From positions 27,410,323-27,474,322 of the forward strand of contig CM054165.1 in the NCBI GenBank assembly GCA_028751875.1: 64,000 bases of DNA. Reading direction: 5' to 3'. Source of the stretch: Rapana venosa. Taxonomy: Eukaryota; Mollusca; Gastropoda; Neogastropoda; Muricidae. The translations under genes were made by a program, and so were the position numbers. Of the stretch, positions 21,801-35,100 are shown piece after piece. The number at the start of each line of letters is the position of its first letter. Position 1 is the first letter of the stretch. The notes beneath the pieces are model-generated. The model was not told where the DNA came from. It did no database searches and saw only the letters and a list, made by a program, of their open reading frames with translations.

Positions 21801-24800
21801 TCCTGATTCTTTTGTTGACTGCCCTATATTGTTCTGCTCTTTCTTTGTTTCATTTTTCTTTTTCTTCAACTCTCTACGCTTGTCGCATAGTTGTAGGATG
21901 TTAGGTGTGACCCATGGTTTTTTTTACTGGTCGGCGTTTGCCAAGAAGCTCGTTTGCTGTTTCAGTCACCGCTGTATTGAAACTATTCGTCAGTGTATCT
22001 ATGTCTGAGTCTATCACAGTGAGTGCTGCAAACTTTCCACCTATCCTTGCTTGAAAAATTTCTAATACCTCTGGGTCCTTCAGCTTCTCGAGGTCAAATT
22101 TGATCCTGATGTTGTTCCGCTTGTGGATTTTCTTTAGACGTAGTGGAAAGTCATCATCACAAGATCATGATCACTCCCTATGTCTGCTCCTGGAAAACTT
22201 CGTGTCTGTGCGATGTTAACGCTAGACTGAAACCGTCTTTTCACCATGATGTAATCTATTTGGTTGTGGTGTTCTCCATTTGGGCTATGCCATGTCCATT
22301 TTCTGGATTTCTTGTGTGGGCCAAGTGTATTCACTAGCTGGAGGTGGTTGTTACTGGCAAACTCCAGGAGTCTCAAGCCTCTTTCATTTGATTGTTTATT
22401 ACAATGTGGCCCACAAACGCCCTCCCAGTCTTTCCATGCATCTTCTCCTACCTTGGCGTTCCAGTCGCCTTGCACAACGAGGATGTCTTTCTTGGGTGTT
22501 TGATTCAGAACCTCTTGTAGCTGGTCATAAAATTCTTCTACGGCTTCATCTGTGCAGTCTGATGTAGGGGCGTATGCCTGTACTATAGTTATGTTAAAGG
22601 GGGTTGCTCTCACCATACACTGAGTTAAATTCTGCCGGAGGTCTTTTTTGTTAACATGTTATTAATCTGCAATTTAAAATCTATTCAATATAATACAAAC
22701 AAGAAAAACCAGATTGAAAATTGGACAATTCTTTTTTTCTTTTTTTTTATTTAAAAGTTACTACAAATTGAATGCTAAACACCAGCAAGTGACCAAAATG
22801 AGAACTTGAGGAATTTTGCATCGTAGTAGGTGGTCAGGGCGAGGGGTTCCTTGTTTTTTAGGGCGAATTTTTCAAACTAAAAGAAACAGAATTATTCCTT
22901 GATACTTCAGTATCCACCACCTCCTCATATTAGCAACGAAGATGGCCACATAATCATGGAAGACGAAGTGAGACATGCACTCAGCAAGATGAAAAGTGGC
23001 AAGGCGCCAGGGCCTGATGATATCCCATCTGAATTGATAACAGCCCTGGATGAAGTGGGAATTAAGGCAGTCACAAAACTACTAAACAATATATATGACA
23101 CAGGAGAGATTCCGACAGATATGAAGAAGTCCATCTACATTGCGATCCCTAAGAAACTGGGTACAGCTGAATGTGACCAACATCGTACAATCAGCCTGAT
23201 GAGTCACCTCACCAAAGTTCTTTTACGAATACTCATGAAGAGAATGAGAAATAAAATACTCCCAGAAATATCAGAAACGCAATTTGGATTCATGGCAGAC
23301 AAAGGCACCAGAAATGCAATCTTCGCATTGAAAACTCTCATGGAAAGATCCATCGAGGTCCAGAAAGACCTGTACCTCTGCTTCATTGACTACTCAAAAG
23401 CGTTCGACAAAGTACGACACTCCGACTTGTTTGATATTCTGGCAGGGCTATACATCGACGGAAAAGATCTTTGAGTCCTCAGAAACATATATTGGGAACA
23501 GGAGGCAGCCATTAGAGTCGACAATGACATCAGTCAATATAGACCAATCTGCAGGGGTGTGAGGCAGGGCTGCGTGTTCTCGCCTGATTTATTTAATGTA
23601 TATAGTGAAATAATTCTACGAAATATTGAGAATCATGAGGGAATTAGTGTAGGTGGCCACAACATCAACAACCTGAGATATGCAGATGACACAGTCCTTA
23701 TCGCCGACTCTGAAGAAAAACTGCAAAAGATTTTAACAACAGTAACAGACGAAAGCGAAAAGAAAGGATTACAGCTCAATGCAAAGAAGACAGAATGCAT
23801 GGTGATCTCGAAAAAAGCTGTTATACCACAATGCAACATAGCCTGTAGAGGAGAGAGAATCAGATAAGTAAACACCTTTAAATACCTTGGTTGTACTATC
23901 ACCCCAGACGGCAAGTGTGACACAGAAATCAAGAAGAGAATCAGTCAATCTAAGGCAACTTTTAACAACATGAAATGCATTTTTACCAACAGTAAGATAA
24001 GCCTCAAGACAAAGATCCATGTTTTGAGAGCCTACGTATGGTCCATTCTTCTGTACGGATGTGAGTGCTGGACCCTAGCCAAGGACACAGAACAGCGACT
24101 AGAAGCAGTGGAAATGTGGTTCATCCGGAGAATCATGAAAGTCTCATGGACAAAAAGAAAAACAAATGCAGAAGTAATGGAAATGGCTGGGTACAAGAGA
24201 TCCCTTCTCAACACCATCAGAGAAAGACAGCTCAAATTTTTCGGCCATATAATCAGGGCTGACGGACGGACTAGATAAACTGTTATGGAGTGGCAAAATC
24301 TGTGGAAACAAGAGCAGAGGAAGACAACGCACAAAATTCACAGACAGCTTAAACAAATTCGCAACGAATAAAGAGGGCACCAACAATGAGCTCATGAGAG
24401 GGACCGAGAACAGGGAAGAATGGAGAGCCATGATCGTCGATGTCTGCAGGACCAGACCGGACACTTGAAGAAGAAGACTTCAGTACAAGGTAGAAGAAAG
24501 CTGATAGCTTTATCTATAATCCATCAAAATCTCAAAATCAACAACCTGACCCCCACCTGCCTAAAAAATGGCTTCTAGCAGAAAAGTGGGTCACATTTTG
24601 TTCCCTGTTGCTTTTATGGCCAGATACAAAATAGATTTGTTGAATTGCTGTCTATTAGGTTCACTGCAAAACCAAACTTATTTTGCTAGAGTTTCTTTGT
24701 CGCAGTGAAACTCAAACTTGATACAGATGCTGTACGGTCAGTTCCATAGCTATCACAGCCGAAAACAACGTTCATTGAGCTGGTGTATAGTACATTCCCG

Positions 24801-25432
24801 GGTTCTCTGGAAAAGCAAAATCATTTGAGTTCCTTGTGGCAGTAACACAAAAGTTGAGTCTGTGAAACCCACAAACCAGGAATCGAGCTGTCTAAAAAAC
24901 AATATATATATTGATCATTCATTTATATCTAAAAAGAACAAGAAAGATGGGTCTGTTTGAGCCTATACTGTATAGTGCAAGTGAACTTATATTTTATGAA
25001 AATTTTAAAAATTGACGCGATGGGGTTGTGTTGCTTTTTTTCTTTTCTTTTTTCAAGAAAGGGTGGGGGGGTACTTTTATCAGTCCTTTTTTTTAATATA
25101 TACTTTTTTTCCACCCAAAAATGTGCACAATCAAGTAAACAGCACAAATCATCTTTTTTTTTTTCTTAAAGAAAAATAAAAATATAAAATAAAAGAAAAA
25201 AGAAACAAACAAACATCAGCAAAAAAGAAAACATCAGAAGAAAAAAAAGACGATAATGTAAAAGAATGGAGACAACAACATTTCACAAGACGGGGGGCAG
25301 GGGGGAAGGAGGGGGGGGAGCAGGGGGGGAGGGGGGGGGGGGGGGGGGCAGGGATGGAGGGGGGTTTGCTCCTGGGCTAGAAGTTCTGAGGCTCACCAAT
25401 GTCGTGCCAATGTGATGATGAAGTTGAAAGGT

Positions 25433-25463
<31 letters not shown>

Positions 25464-28400
25464 GTCTTGTGTGGCGCTGCTTGAGTTGGCAACTCTCTAC
25501 CGACAGGCGATATATTTTTATTTTATCTTGTTTTTGTTATATTGTGTGTCTTATTGTCATTTTTTTTTTAATTTATACCACTTTAAGTCACTGCAGAATT
25601 CTCTGCATGAAATTCGGGCTGCTCTCCCCAGGGAGAGCGCGTCGCCACAAGAGCAGCGCCACCCTTTATATTCTTTTTCCTGTCTGCAGCTGCATTTTTT
25701 TCCCTATCAGAGTGGCTTTTTTCTACAGAATTTTGCCAGGGACAACTCTCTTGTTGCCGTGGGTTCTTTTACGTGCATTAAATAATTTTGTGTAACACAC
25801 GAGACCTCGGTTAATCGTCTCATCCGAAAGACTAGCGCCTAGACCACCACTCATGATCTAATGGATGGAGGAAAAGTTTCGTGTCCAAATGGGATTCGAA
25901 CCACCGCACACTTCCGACCCGAAGTTTTCGCTTTCTAGACAGGCGCGTTACCTCTAGACCACCGATCCACCTTCATGGGATGATGAAAGTGTTTTTGACT
26001 TTGACTTTGGTGAGATTTTGCATATAATATGTCACTGTTAATTCCCCAGCTTGAAAGGAGCCACATTCCAACGTCAGATTGTTGTCAGTAAACGTGCAAA
26101 TTTTTTGTGTGTTTTCTTTTTCTATTTTTTGTTCACCCTGAAACATGTACGGCCGACATGTGACTTTTTTTATTAAAAGAAATAAAACCACCTCCAACAA
26201 CAACAAAAACACAAACAAACAAAAACAGAGAAAAAGAAGAAATGACACTATCAAAAATAACGTGACTTCATTTCACAGAGAGTGATGTTTCATTTTTGGC
26301 TATTTCTTTTTTCTTTTTCTTTTTTTGGGGGTAACGTGTTTTTTTTCATCCTAAAATATGCACAAACAAAAGAAACACCACAATCATGTTTTTTTTTATA
26401 GAAGGAGAATGTTAACGACAAACAAAAACAGCAAAAAATTGTTTTGTATGTTTGTTGTGTCCGACGATGACTTCCAAAACAGCAGAGGAGGCAGCTGCTG
26501 TTTTGGAAACTGGGCAAAAATTTGATTATAGTGGAGATGCCTTGCCCACAGTACATCCCCACTCTCTCGGCCAAGTGGGCATAAGGACAGTCAGCGTTGG
26601 AGATGTTCTCCAAAGGCCAACCAGCCCCCAGGGCTGCAGCACATAAGGACTGTGCGAGTCAAGCCTCCTAGTCAGAGAGTCACAGTTGATCACTAAATAC
26701 TAAGCTGTAAAGTGGAATTCCATGAGTGGGAAAGCCACTGGTCATACAGCCTCTCACTTTGCTGTTGCCCCCAGCGTCAATGGTTTAATCAAGAACTGTG
26801 ATAAAGCCCAGGCGCTGAAAATACCAAGATCTATAGCACAGTTTCTCCCCTGTTGGAATGCTGGGGGCCTGTCAGAATAAATAGCAACCTTTTCTTCTGG
26901 AAATTCTGGGCTAGGAATTCCCTCTTTTCTATCTTTCTCTTTGTTTCTGCCTTGTTCCTTTTTCTTCCTGTCACATCCTCCGTTTTCTATTTTCTGCCTT
27001 CTTGGTCCCTCATTCCCCTGCCTTTTATTTCATTCCCCTGCCTTTTATTTCTAGAAAGATTTAATAGATAACAGTTCTCTCTTGTGCCAAAGTCGGATGC
27101 GCTGGGCCTGACTTGTCAGGCGCTTAACGGCAGCGCGCATCATTTTCACTTATATGACAGACAATAACAGTTGCTGTCTGAGCGTTCGAATAATAATAAT
27201 GTATGGAATTTATATAGCGCTGAATCTTGTAAAGCAACAAATCAAAGCGCTCAGATGACTTTTTTTATATTTTATATCGAGGATAATGGAATAAGCACTC
27301 AGGTGCTTTTTTTACATCCAGTCCCCGTATGTATGCGGTTTTGTACATTTTGTCATCTGTTCCCACCGGCACACAATGGCCTACTCTTTCGAAAAGCGGA
27401 ACAGGATTTAACATGTGCGCAAGATGTTCTGCATGCGTTCGCACACGGGGCCTCGGTTTAAAGTCTCATCCGAAGGACTTTGACATTCAGTTAAATTTTT
27501 TTGGCAAACTTGAAAGAAAGGGTGAGGCTGGGAATTAAACCCAGAACCTCATGGTTTACTTGTTGGCAGGCAAACGTCTTAACCATCCTGCCACCTTCCT
27601 TGGTTTCAGGAAAGATAACCATGTCTTTCCCTCTGTGGTGTTTTGCTAGGCGCTGGTCAGCAATCCCAAGGTGAAGGTCAAGGAGTCGATCGAAGGTCGG
27701 AAGTTCGCCTTCAACCCTACACTGGACATTCGTGATCGCAAAGGGCTGATGCGTCTGCTGAAGAACCATGACGAGGTCGGCAAAGGAGGAATCTTGTTTG
27801 ACGATGTTGAGGAATCGCTGCCCAATGCTGTTAAAGCTGTGAAGGTGGGTAGGGTGTCTTTCTTTTTCTCTTTTTCTTGGGGGGGCATGTGTGTGTGTTC
27901 GTTTATTTTTGTAAATTTTGTTTTTTTTCCCCGAGGATAATGGAATAAGCACTCGAGTGTTGTTTTTTTTACATCCAGTACCCATGTGTATGCAGTTTTG
28001 TAAATTTTGTCATCTGTTCCCATCAGCACATAATGGCCTACTCTTCCAAAAAGCAGAACAGGTTTTAACATGTGCACAAGATGTTCTGCGTGCGTTCGCA
28101 CACGGGGCCTCGGTTCATAGTCTCATCCGAAGGACTTTTGGGAAGTGGAGTCTGCACTGATGTTAACTCCAGAGGAAAACATCCCCTTGAACACGATTCA
28201 AACCCAGGTCAGCAGATCACGAGTGCAATGCACAATGCTGTAACCAACTCTAGGCTATCCTGTCCCCTATGTGTGTGTGTGTGTGTATGACAGAGTCAGT
28301 GTGTGTGTTTATGGAAATGGGGGGGGGGGGGGGGGTTAATTGTTTTGCACATGTGCTGAACTGTTTTACCTGTGTGTGTGTGTGTGTTTTATGCTGAGGG

Positions 28401-29111
28401 AAGATATCATGTGTGCACCCATTTGTTGGGTGTGTTTGTAGATAGATAGATAGAGAGAGAGAGAGCAATAGATAGATAGAGAGAACTCGAACTCGAACTC
28501 GAATATTTTAATGAGGGTAATTGGATAAGCCAGAGGCTTCTTTACACCAGGCCCTCATGGGGGAAAAAGTGAAACAAACATAAATAAACCAATTGATCAA
28601 CAAACAAGATAATGTCAAAAAGCAAAGAAATGAATCATTCAAATTGCCATTCAGTTATTGACTGAAGTCATGAAATCAATGAAAGATCACAGAAGTAAAC
28701 CAATCGAATAAATAAACAAAACCAGTTAAACACTGACAAACTCCCATCCTTGACACCCGCTTCCCCTAAACAGATAACCCTCCCCCAAAAATCAACACAC
28801 ACACAACTCACACACACGCACGCACGCGCGCACCCACGCACAAACACACACACACACACATACACACACTACACGTACATATGCACGGAAACGCAACTAC
28901 ACGTGCAAGCTTGCACAAATCACACAAATCGTGCAGGATACAAATCCATACACATGTACATTTCCTCAATATCATAACAGCCTTATGTCGTAATCATCAA
29001 AATACCATAGCCACACATTACACCGTCAAAACCAAACAATGAACATTATTTGGGAGAAAAAACAACAACAAACAACAACAACCACTACCACAGAGCATCA
29101 AAACACACCGC

Positions 29112-29147
<36 letters not shown>

Positions 29148-32100
29148 TGCGCGCGCTTGCACGCATACACACTCACACACACAGAGTTCAACAAGCACGC
29201 TCACCCAATGCATATTACAGAAAATTAAACAAGTGTGTGTGGTACGCTTTTTTGAAGATGATATGCTACTTTTCTCTTTTATAAAGGTTGGGATTCGTTC
29301 CATAACTTGCTACCAGAATAAACAAGGGATGACATAAAAGATCGGTTCTTGGATGAGGAGTAACAACACTGCTTTGTTATGAACAGTTTTAATAGGGAAC
29401 GCTGACAAAGATAATGAGGGGCTAGTTTATTCATAATCTTATACATAAATACACTTTATTAAAGAGACATGTAAACTAAAAGGAAGAATGTTCAACTCTT
29501 TGTAGCTACTAGTTTCTAAGGAAGTAGTTCTAAGCAGTATTAACTTGAAGAGAACGTTTAATATACTCTCTCAAGTTGTCGTAAAGAGTTTTTATTGCCA
29601 AATCCCAGCATGTAGATGCATAATCAAGATCAGGTTTTATATAAGCATAGAAGAATAGTTTTCGAGTATGCTGTCAAGGAAATGTTTTATTCGATTAAGT
29701 TGGAATAGCTTCTTAGATAATTTTTTGAAATACTAAAAACATGATCAGACCATGACAAGTTATTATCAATATGATAGACCAAGTAGTTTACATGAGCTGA
29801 CTTCTTCTAATACTTTATCGTAAATCTTTATTCCATTTAGTTTGGTTTTAAAGTTTTGTCGCTTTTGTCTTGTTGCAACAACCATGAATTTTGATTTCAG
29901 TGGATGAAGAGCCATGTGATTGCACTCTGTCCATGCTGTAGATTGTTTAAGTCCTTTTGCAAAATTTTACCTAAAGTGTTTACATCATGATTTGCTGTAT
30001 GTATGGTGGTGTCGTCGGCAAAGAGTTCACAAGTGGAAGAACATGGAGAGGAAGATCATTGATTTATATTGAAAAGAGGACGGGCCCTAGCACGGAACCT
30101 TGAGGAATACCATACTTCACTGGCAAAAGGGACGACATAATTGAATCTTGATAAACAGCTTGTCTTCTTTTATCAAGAAAAGATGGTAATTAGTTTTAGT
30201 GAGTCTGCGCATAAACCATACATTGCCAGTTTTCTTTACTAGGAGGTTGTGATCAATACAGTCAAATGCCTTGGCAAGTCTACATAAATTGCTCCAGTTA
30301 AGATATTATTATTAATATTTAAATGCCATTGCTCTATGATGTTGCTGGTGCAGTATGACATGAATGATTTTCTCTAAAGCACTTTGATTAGGATGAAATA
30401 AGTTATATTTAGTAATAGTGTGACAGAAGATGTTGCTTTAAATGCTTTTCTAAAGGTTTAGATAGATAGATAGAATCGAAATAGGTCGATAGTTGGAAGG
30501 GTCATTTGGATCTCCAGATTTAAGAACAGGTATAACTTTGGCATCTTTAAACATTTGAGGATAGCAACTTTTTTCAATACAGAGGGAGAGATAGATAGGG
30601 AGAGAGAGAGATAGGGAGAGAGATAGAGAGAGAGAGATAGGATGGATGGATGGAGAGAGAGATAGATAAAGAGAGCGAGAGAGAGATAGGGGGAGAGAGA
30701 GAGGCAAGCAGGCATCATATATTTTTAACTAACACCTACTGTACCAAGGCTCACCACTGCTCTTAACGACAGTGGCACTGGTTTAGACATGAACAAGGCA
30801 CTAATACTCCCTGAGTCGTGGTGCTTTCACACTTTAGCGTTTACGAGGCAGGAATGGCAAACAGCTGTGGCTTATTGCAGGAATGGCAAACTGCTGTGGC
30901 TTATTGCAGGAATGGCAAACTGCTGTGGCTTATTGCAGGAATGGCAAACCGCTGTGGCTTACTGCAGGAATGGCAAACCGCTGTGGATTATTGCAGGAAT
31001 GGCAAACCACTGTGGCTTACTGCAGGAATGGCAAACCGCTGTGGCTTATTGCAGGAATGGCAAACCGCTGCTGTGGCTTATTACAGGAATGGCAAACCGC
31101 TGTGGCTTATTGCAGGAATGGCAAACCGCTGCCGTGGCTTATTGCAGGAATGGCAAACCGCTGTGGCTTACTGCAGGAATGGCAAACCGCTGTGGCTTAT
31201 TGCAGGAATGGCAAACCGCTGTGGCTTACTGCAGGAATGGCAAACCGCTGTGGCTTACTGCAGGAATGGCAAACCGCTGTGGCTTATGCAGGAATGGCAA
31301 ACTGCTGCTATGGTTTATTGCAGGAATGGCAAACCACTGTGGCTTATTGCAGGAATGGCAAACCACTGTGGCTTATTGCAGGAATGGCAAACCACTGCTG
31401 TGGTTTATTGCAGGAATGGCAAACCACTGTGGCTTATTGCAGGAATGGCAAACCGCTGTGGCTTATTGCAGGAATGGCAAACCGCTGCTGTGGATTATTG
31501 CAGGAATGGCAAACCACTGCTCCAAACCGCTGCCGTGGCTTACTGCAGGAATGGCAAACCGCTGTGGCTTACTGCAGGAATGGCAAACCGCTGTGCCTTA
31601 TTGCAGGAATGGCAAACCACTGTGGCTTATTGCAGAAATGGCAAAGTGCTGTGGCTTATTGCAGAAATGGCACACCGCTGTGGCTTATTGCAGGAATGGC
31701 AAACCGCTGTGGCTTACTGCAGGAATGGCAAATCACAGTGGCTTATTGCAGGAATGGCACCACTGTAGCTTATTGCAGGAATGGCAAACCACTGTGGCCT
31801 ATGGAAGGAATGGCAAACCGCTGTGGCTTATTGCAGGAATGGCAAACCGCTGTGGCTTACTGCAGGAATGGCAAACCGCTGTGGCTTATTGCAGGAATGG
31901 CAAACCGCTGTGGCTTACTGCAGGAATGGCAAACCGCTGTGGCTTACTGCAGGAATGGCAAACCGCTGTGGCTTACTGCAGGAATGGCAAACTGCTGCTA
32001 TGGTTTATTGCAGGAATGGCAAACCACTGTGGCTTATTGCAGGAATGGCAAACCACTGTGGCTTATTGCAGGAATGGCAAACCACTGCTGTGGTTTATTG

Positions 32101-35100
32101 CAGGGATGGCAAACCACTGTGGCTTATTGCAGGAATGGCAAACCGCTGTGGCTTATTGCAGGAATGGCAAACCGCTGCTGTGGATTATTGCAGGAATGGC
32201 AAACCACTGCTCCAAACCGCTGCCGTGGCTTACTGCAGGAATGGCAAACCGCTGTGGCTTACTGCAGGAATGGCAAACCGCTGTGGCTTACTGCAGAAAT
32301 GGCAAACTGCTGTGGCTTATTGCAGGAATGGCTAACCGCTGTGGCTTATTGCATGAATGGCAAACCGCTGTGGCTTATTGCAGGAATGGCAAATTGCTGC
32401 TATGGTTTATTGCAGAAATGGCAAACCGTTGTGGCTTATTGCAGGAATGGCAAACCGCTGTGGCTTACTGCAGGAATGGCAAACTGCTGTGGCTTACTGC
32501 AGGAATGGCAAACCGCTGTGGCTTTCTGCACGAATGGCAAACTACTGCTGCAAAAACCGCTGCTGTGCCTTACTGCAGGAATGGCAAACCGCTGTGGCTT
32601 ACTGCACGAATGGCAAACCGCTGTGGCTTACTGCAGGAATGGCAAACCACTGCTGCAAACCGCTGCTGTGGCTTACTGCAGGAATGGCAAACCGCTGTGG
32701 CTTACTGCAGGAATGGCAAACCGCTGTGGCTTACTGCAGGAATGGCAAATCACTGCTGCAAACCGCTGCTGTGGCTTATTACTGGAATGGCAAACCGCTG
32801 TAGCTTATTGCAGGAATGGAAAACCGCGGTGGCTTACTGCAGGATTGGCAAACCGCTGTGGCTTACTGTAGGAATGGCAATCCGCTGTGGCTTATTGCAG
32901 GAATGGCAAACCGCTGCGGCTTACTGCAGGAATGGCAAACCGCTGTGGCTTATTGCAGGAATGGCAAACCACTGTGCTTTATTGCAGAAGTGGCAAAGTG
33001 CTGTGGCTTATTGCAGAAATGGCACAGCGCTGTGGCTTATTGCAGGAATGGCAAACCGCTGTGGCTTACTGCAGGAATGGCAAACCCCTGTGGCTAATTG
33101 CAGGAATGGCACCGCTGTAGCTTATTGCAGGAATGGCAAACCACTGTGGTCTATGGAAGGAATGGCAAACCGCTGTGGCTTATTGTAGGAATGGAAAACC
33201 ACTGCTGTGGCTTATTGCAGAAATGGCAAACTGCTGTGGCTTATTGCAAGAATGGCAAACCACTGCTGTGGCTTATTGCAGGAATGGCAAACAGCTGTGG
33301 CTTAGTGCAGGAATGGCAAACCGCTGCTGTGGCTTATTGCAAGAATGGCAATCCGCTGTGGCTTATTGCAGGAATGACAAACCGCTGTGGGTTATTGCAG
33401 GAATGGCAAACTGCGGTGGCTTATTGCAGGAAAGGCAAAGTGCTGTGGCTTATTGCAGGAAAGGCACACCGCTGTGGCTTATTGCAGGAATGACAAACCG
33501 CTGTGGGTTATTGCAGGAATGGCAAACTGCGGTGGCTTATTGCAGGAAAGGCAAACCGCTGTGGCTTATTGCGGGAATGGCAAAGTGCTGTGGCTTATTG
33601 CGGGAATGGCAATCCGCTGTGGCTTATTGCAGGAATGGCAAACCACTGTGGCTTATTGCAGGAATGGCAAACTGCTGTGGCTTATTGCAGGAATGGAAAA
33701 CCACCGCTGTGTCTTATTGCAGGAATGGCAAACCGCTGTGCCTTATTGCAGGAATGGCAAACCACTGCTGTGGCTTTTTGCAGGAATGGCAAACCACTGT
33801 GGCTTAGTGCAGGAATTGCAAACCGCTGCTGTGGCTTATTGCAAGAATGGCAAACCGCTGTGGCTTATTGCAGGAATGACAAACCGCTGTGGGTTATTGC
33901 TGGAATGGCAAACCGCTGTTGGTTATGGCAGGAAAGGCAAACCGTTGTGGCTTACTGCAGGAATGGCAATTCGCTGTGGCTTACTGCAGGAATGGCAAAC
34001 CGCTGCTGTGGCTTATTGCAGGAATGGCAAACCGCTGTGGCTTATTGCGGGAATGGCAAACCCCTGTGGCTTATTGTAGGAATGGCAAACTGCTGTGGCT
34101 TATTGCAGGAATGGCAAACCACTGTGGCTTATTGCAGGAATGGCAAACCACTGCTGTGGCTGATTGCAAGAATGGCAAACTGCAGTGGCTTATTGCAGGA
34201 ATGACAAACCGCTGCTGTGGCTTATTGCAGGAATGGCAAACCACTGTGGCTTATTGCAGGAATGGCAAACCACTGCTGTGGCTTACTGCAGGAATGGCAA
34301 ACTGCTGTGGCTTACTGCAGGAATGGAAAACCGCTGTGGCTTACTGCAGGAATGGCAAACCGCTGTGGCTTACTGCAGGAATGGCAAAGTGCTGTGGCTT
34401 ATTGCAGGAATTGCAAACTGTGGTGGCTTATTGCAGGAATGGCAAAGTGCTGTGGCTTATTGCAGGAATGGCAAACCTTTTTGGCTTATTGCAGGAATGG
34501 CAAACCACTGCTGTGGTTTATTGCAGGAATGGCAAACCACTGCTGTGGTTTATTGCAGGAATGGCAAATCGCAGTGGCTTATTACAGGAATGACAAACCG
34601 CTGTGGCTTATTGCAGGAATGGCAAAGTGCGGTGGCTTATTGCAGGAATGGCAAACTGCGGTGGCTTATTGCAGGAATGGCAAAGTGCTGTGGCTTATTG
34701 TAGGAATGGAAAACCGCTGCTGTGGCTTATTGTAGGAATGGCAAAACACTGCTGTGGCTTATTGCAGGAATGGCAAACCACTGTGGCTTATTGCAGGAAT
34801 GGCAAACCACTGCTGTGGCTTATTGCAAGAATGGCAAACTGCAGTGGCTTATTGCGGGAAATGCAAAGTGCTGTGGCTTATTGCGTGAATGGCAAACCCC
34901 TGTGGCTTATTGTAGGAATGGCAAACAGCTGTGGCTTATTGCAGTAACGGCAAACCGCTGCTGTGGCTTTTTGCAGGATTGGAAAACTACTGCTGTGGCT
35001 TATTGCAGTAATGGCAAACCGCTGTGGCTTATTGCAGGAATGGTAAACCGCTGCTGTGGCTTATTGCAGGAATGGCAAACCACTGCTGCAAACCGCTGCC

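Larger units (their letters stand above)
19980..22620 (-). mobile_element. RTE-like LINE, 5'-truncated, broken
   Basis: About 2.6 kb on the minus strand. An apurinic-type endonuclease part (22,616 down to 22,134) is followed by a linker with LKKGKSAGADNIQ (21,703-21,404), reverse transcriptase (21,431-20,478) and a C-terminal tail (20,402-19,982). Frame breaks separate these parts, so the copy is dead. The 5' end is missing inside the endonuclease. The 3' end runs into GATA-like repeats at 19,980. It is opposite to GTF2E2 transcription and lies in intron 3. Confidence 0.9.
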
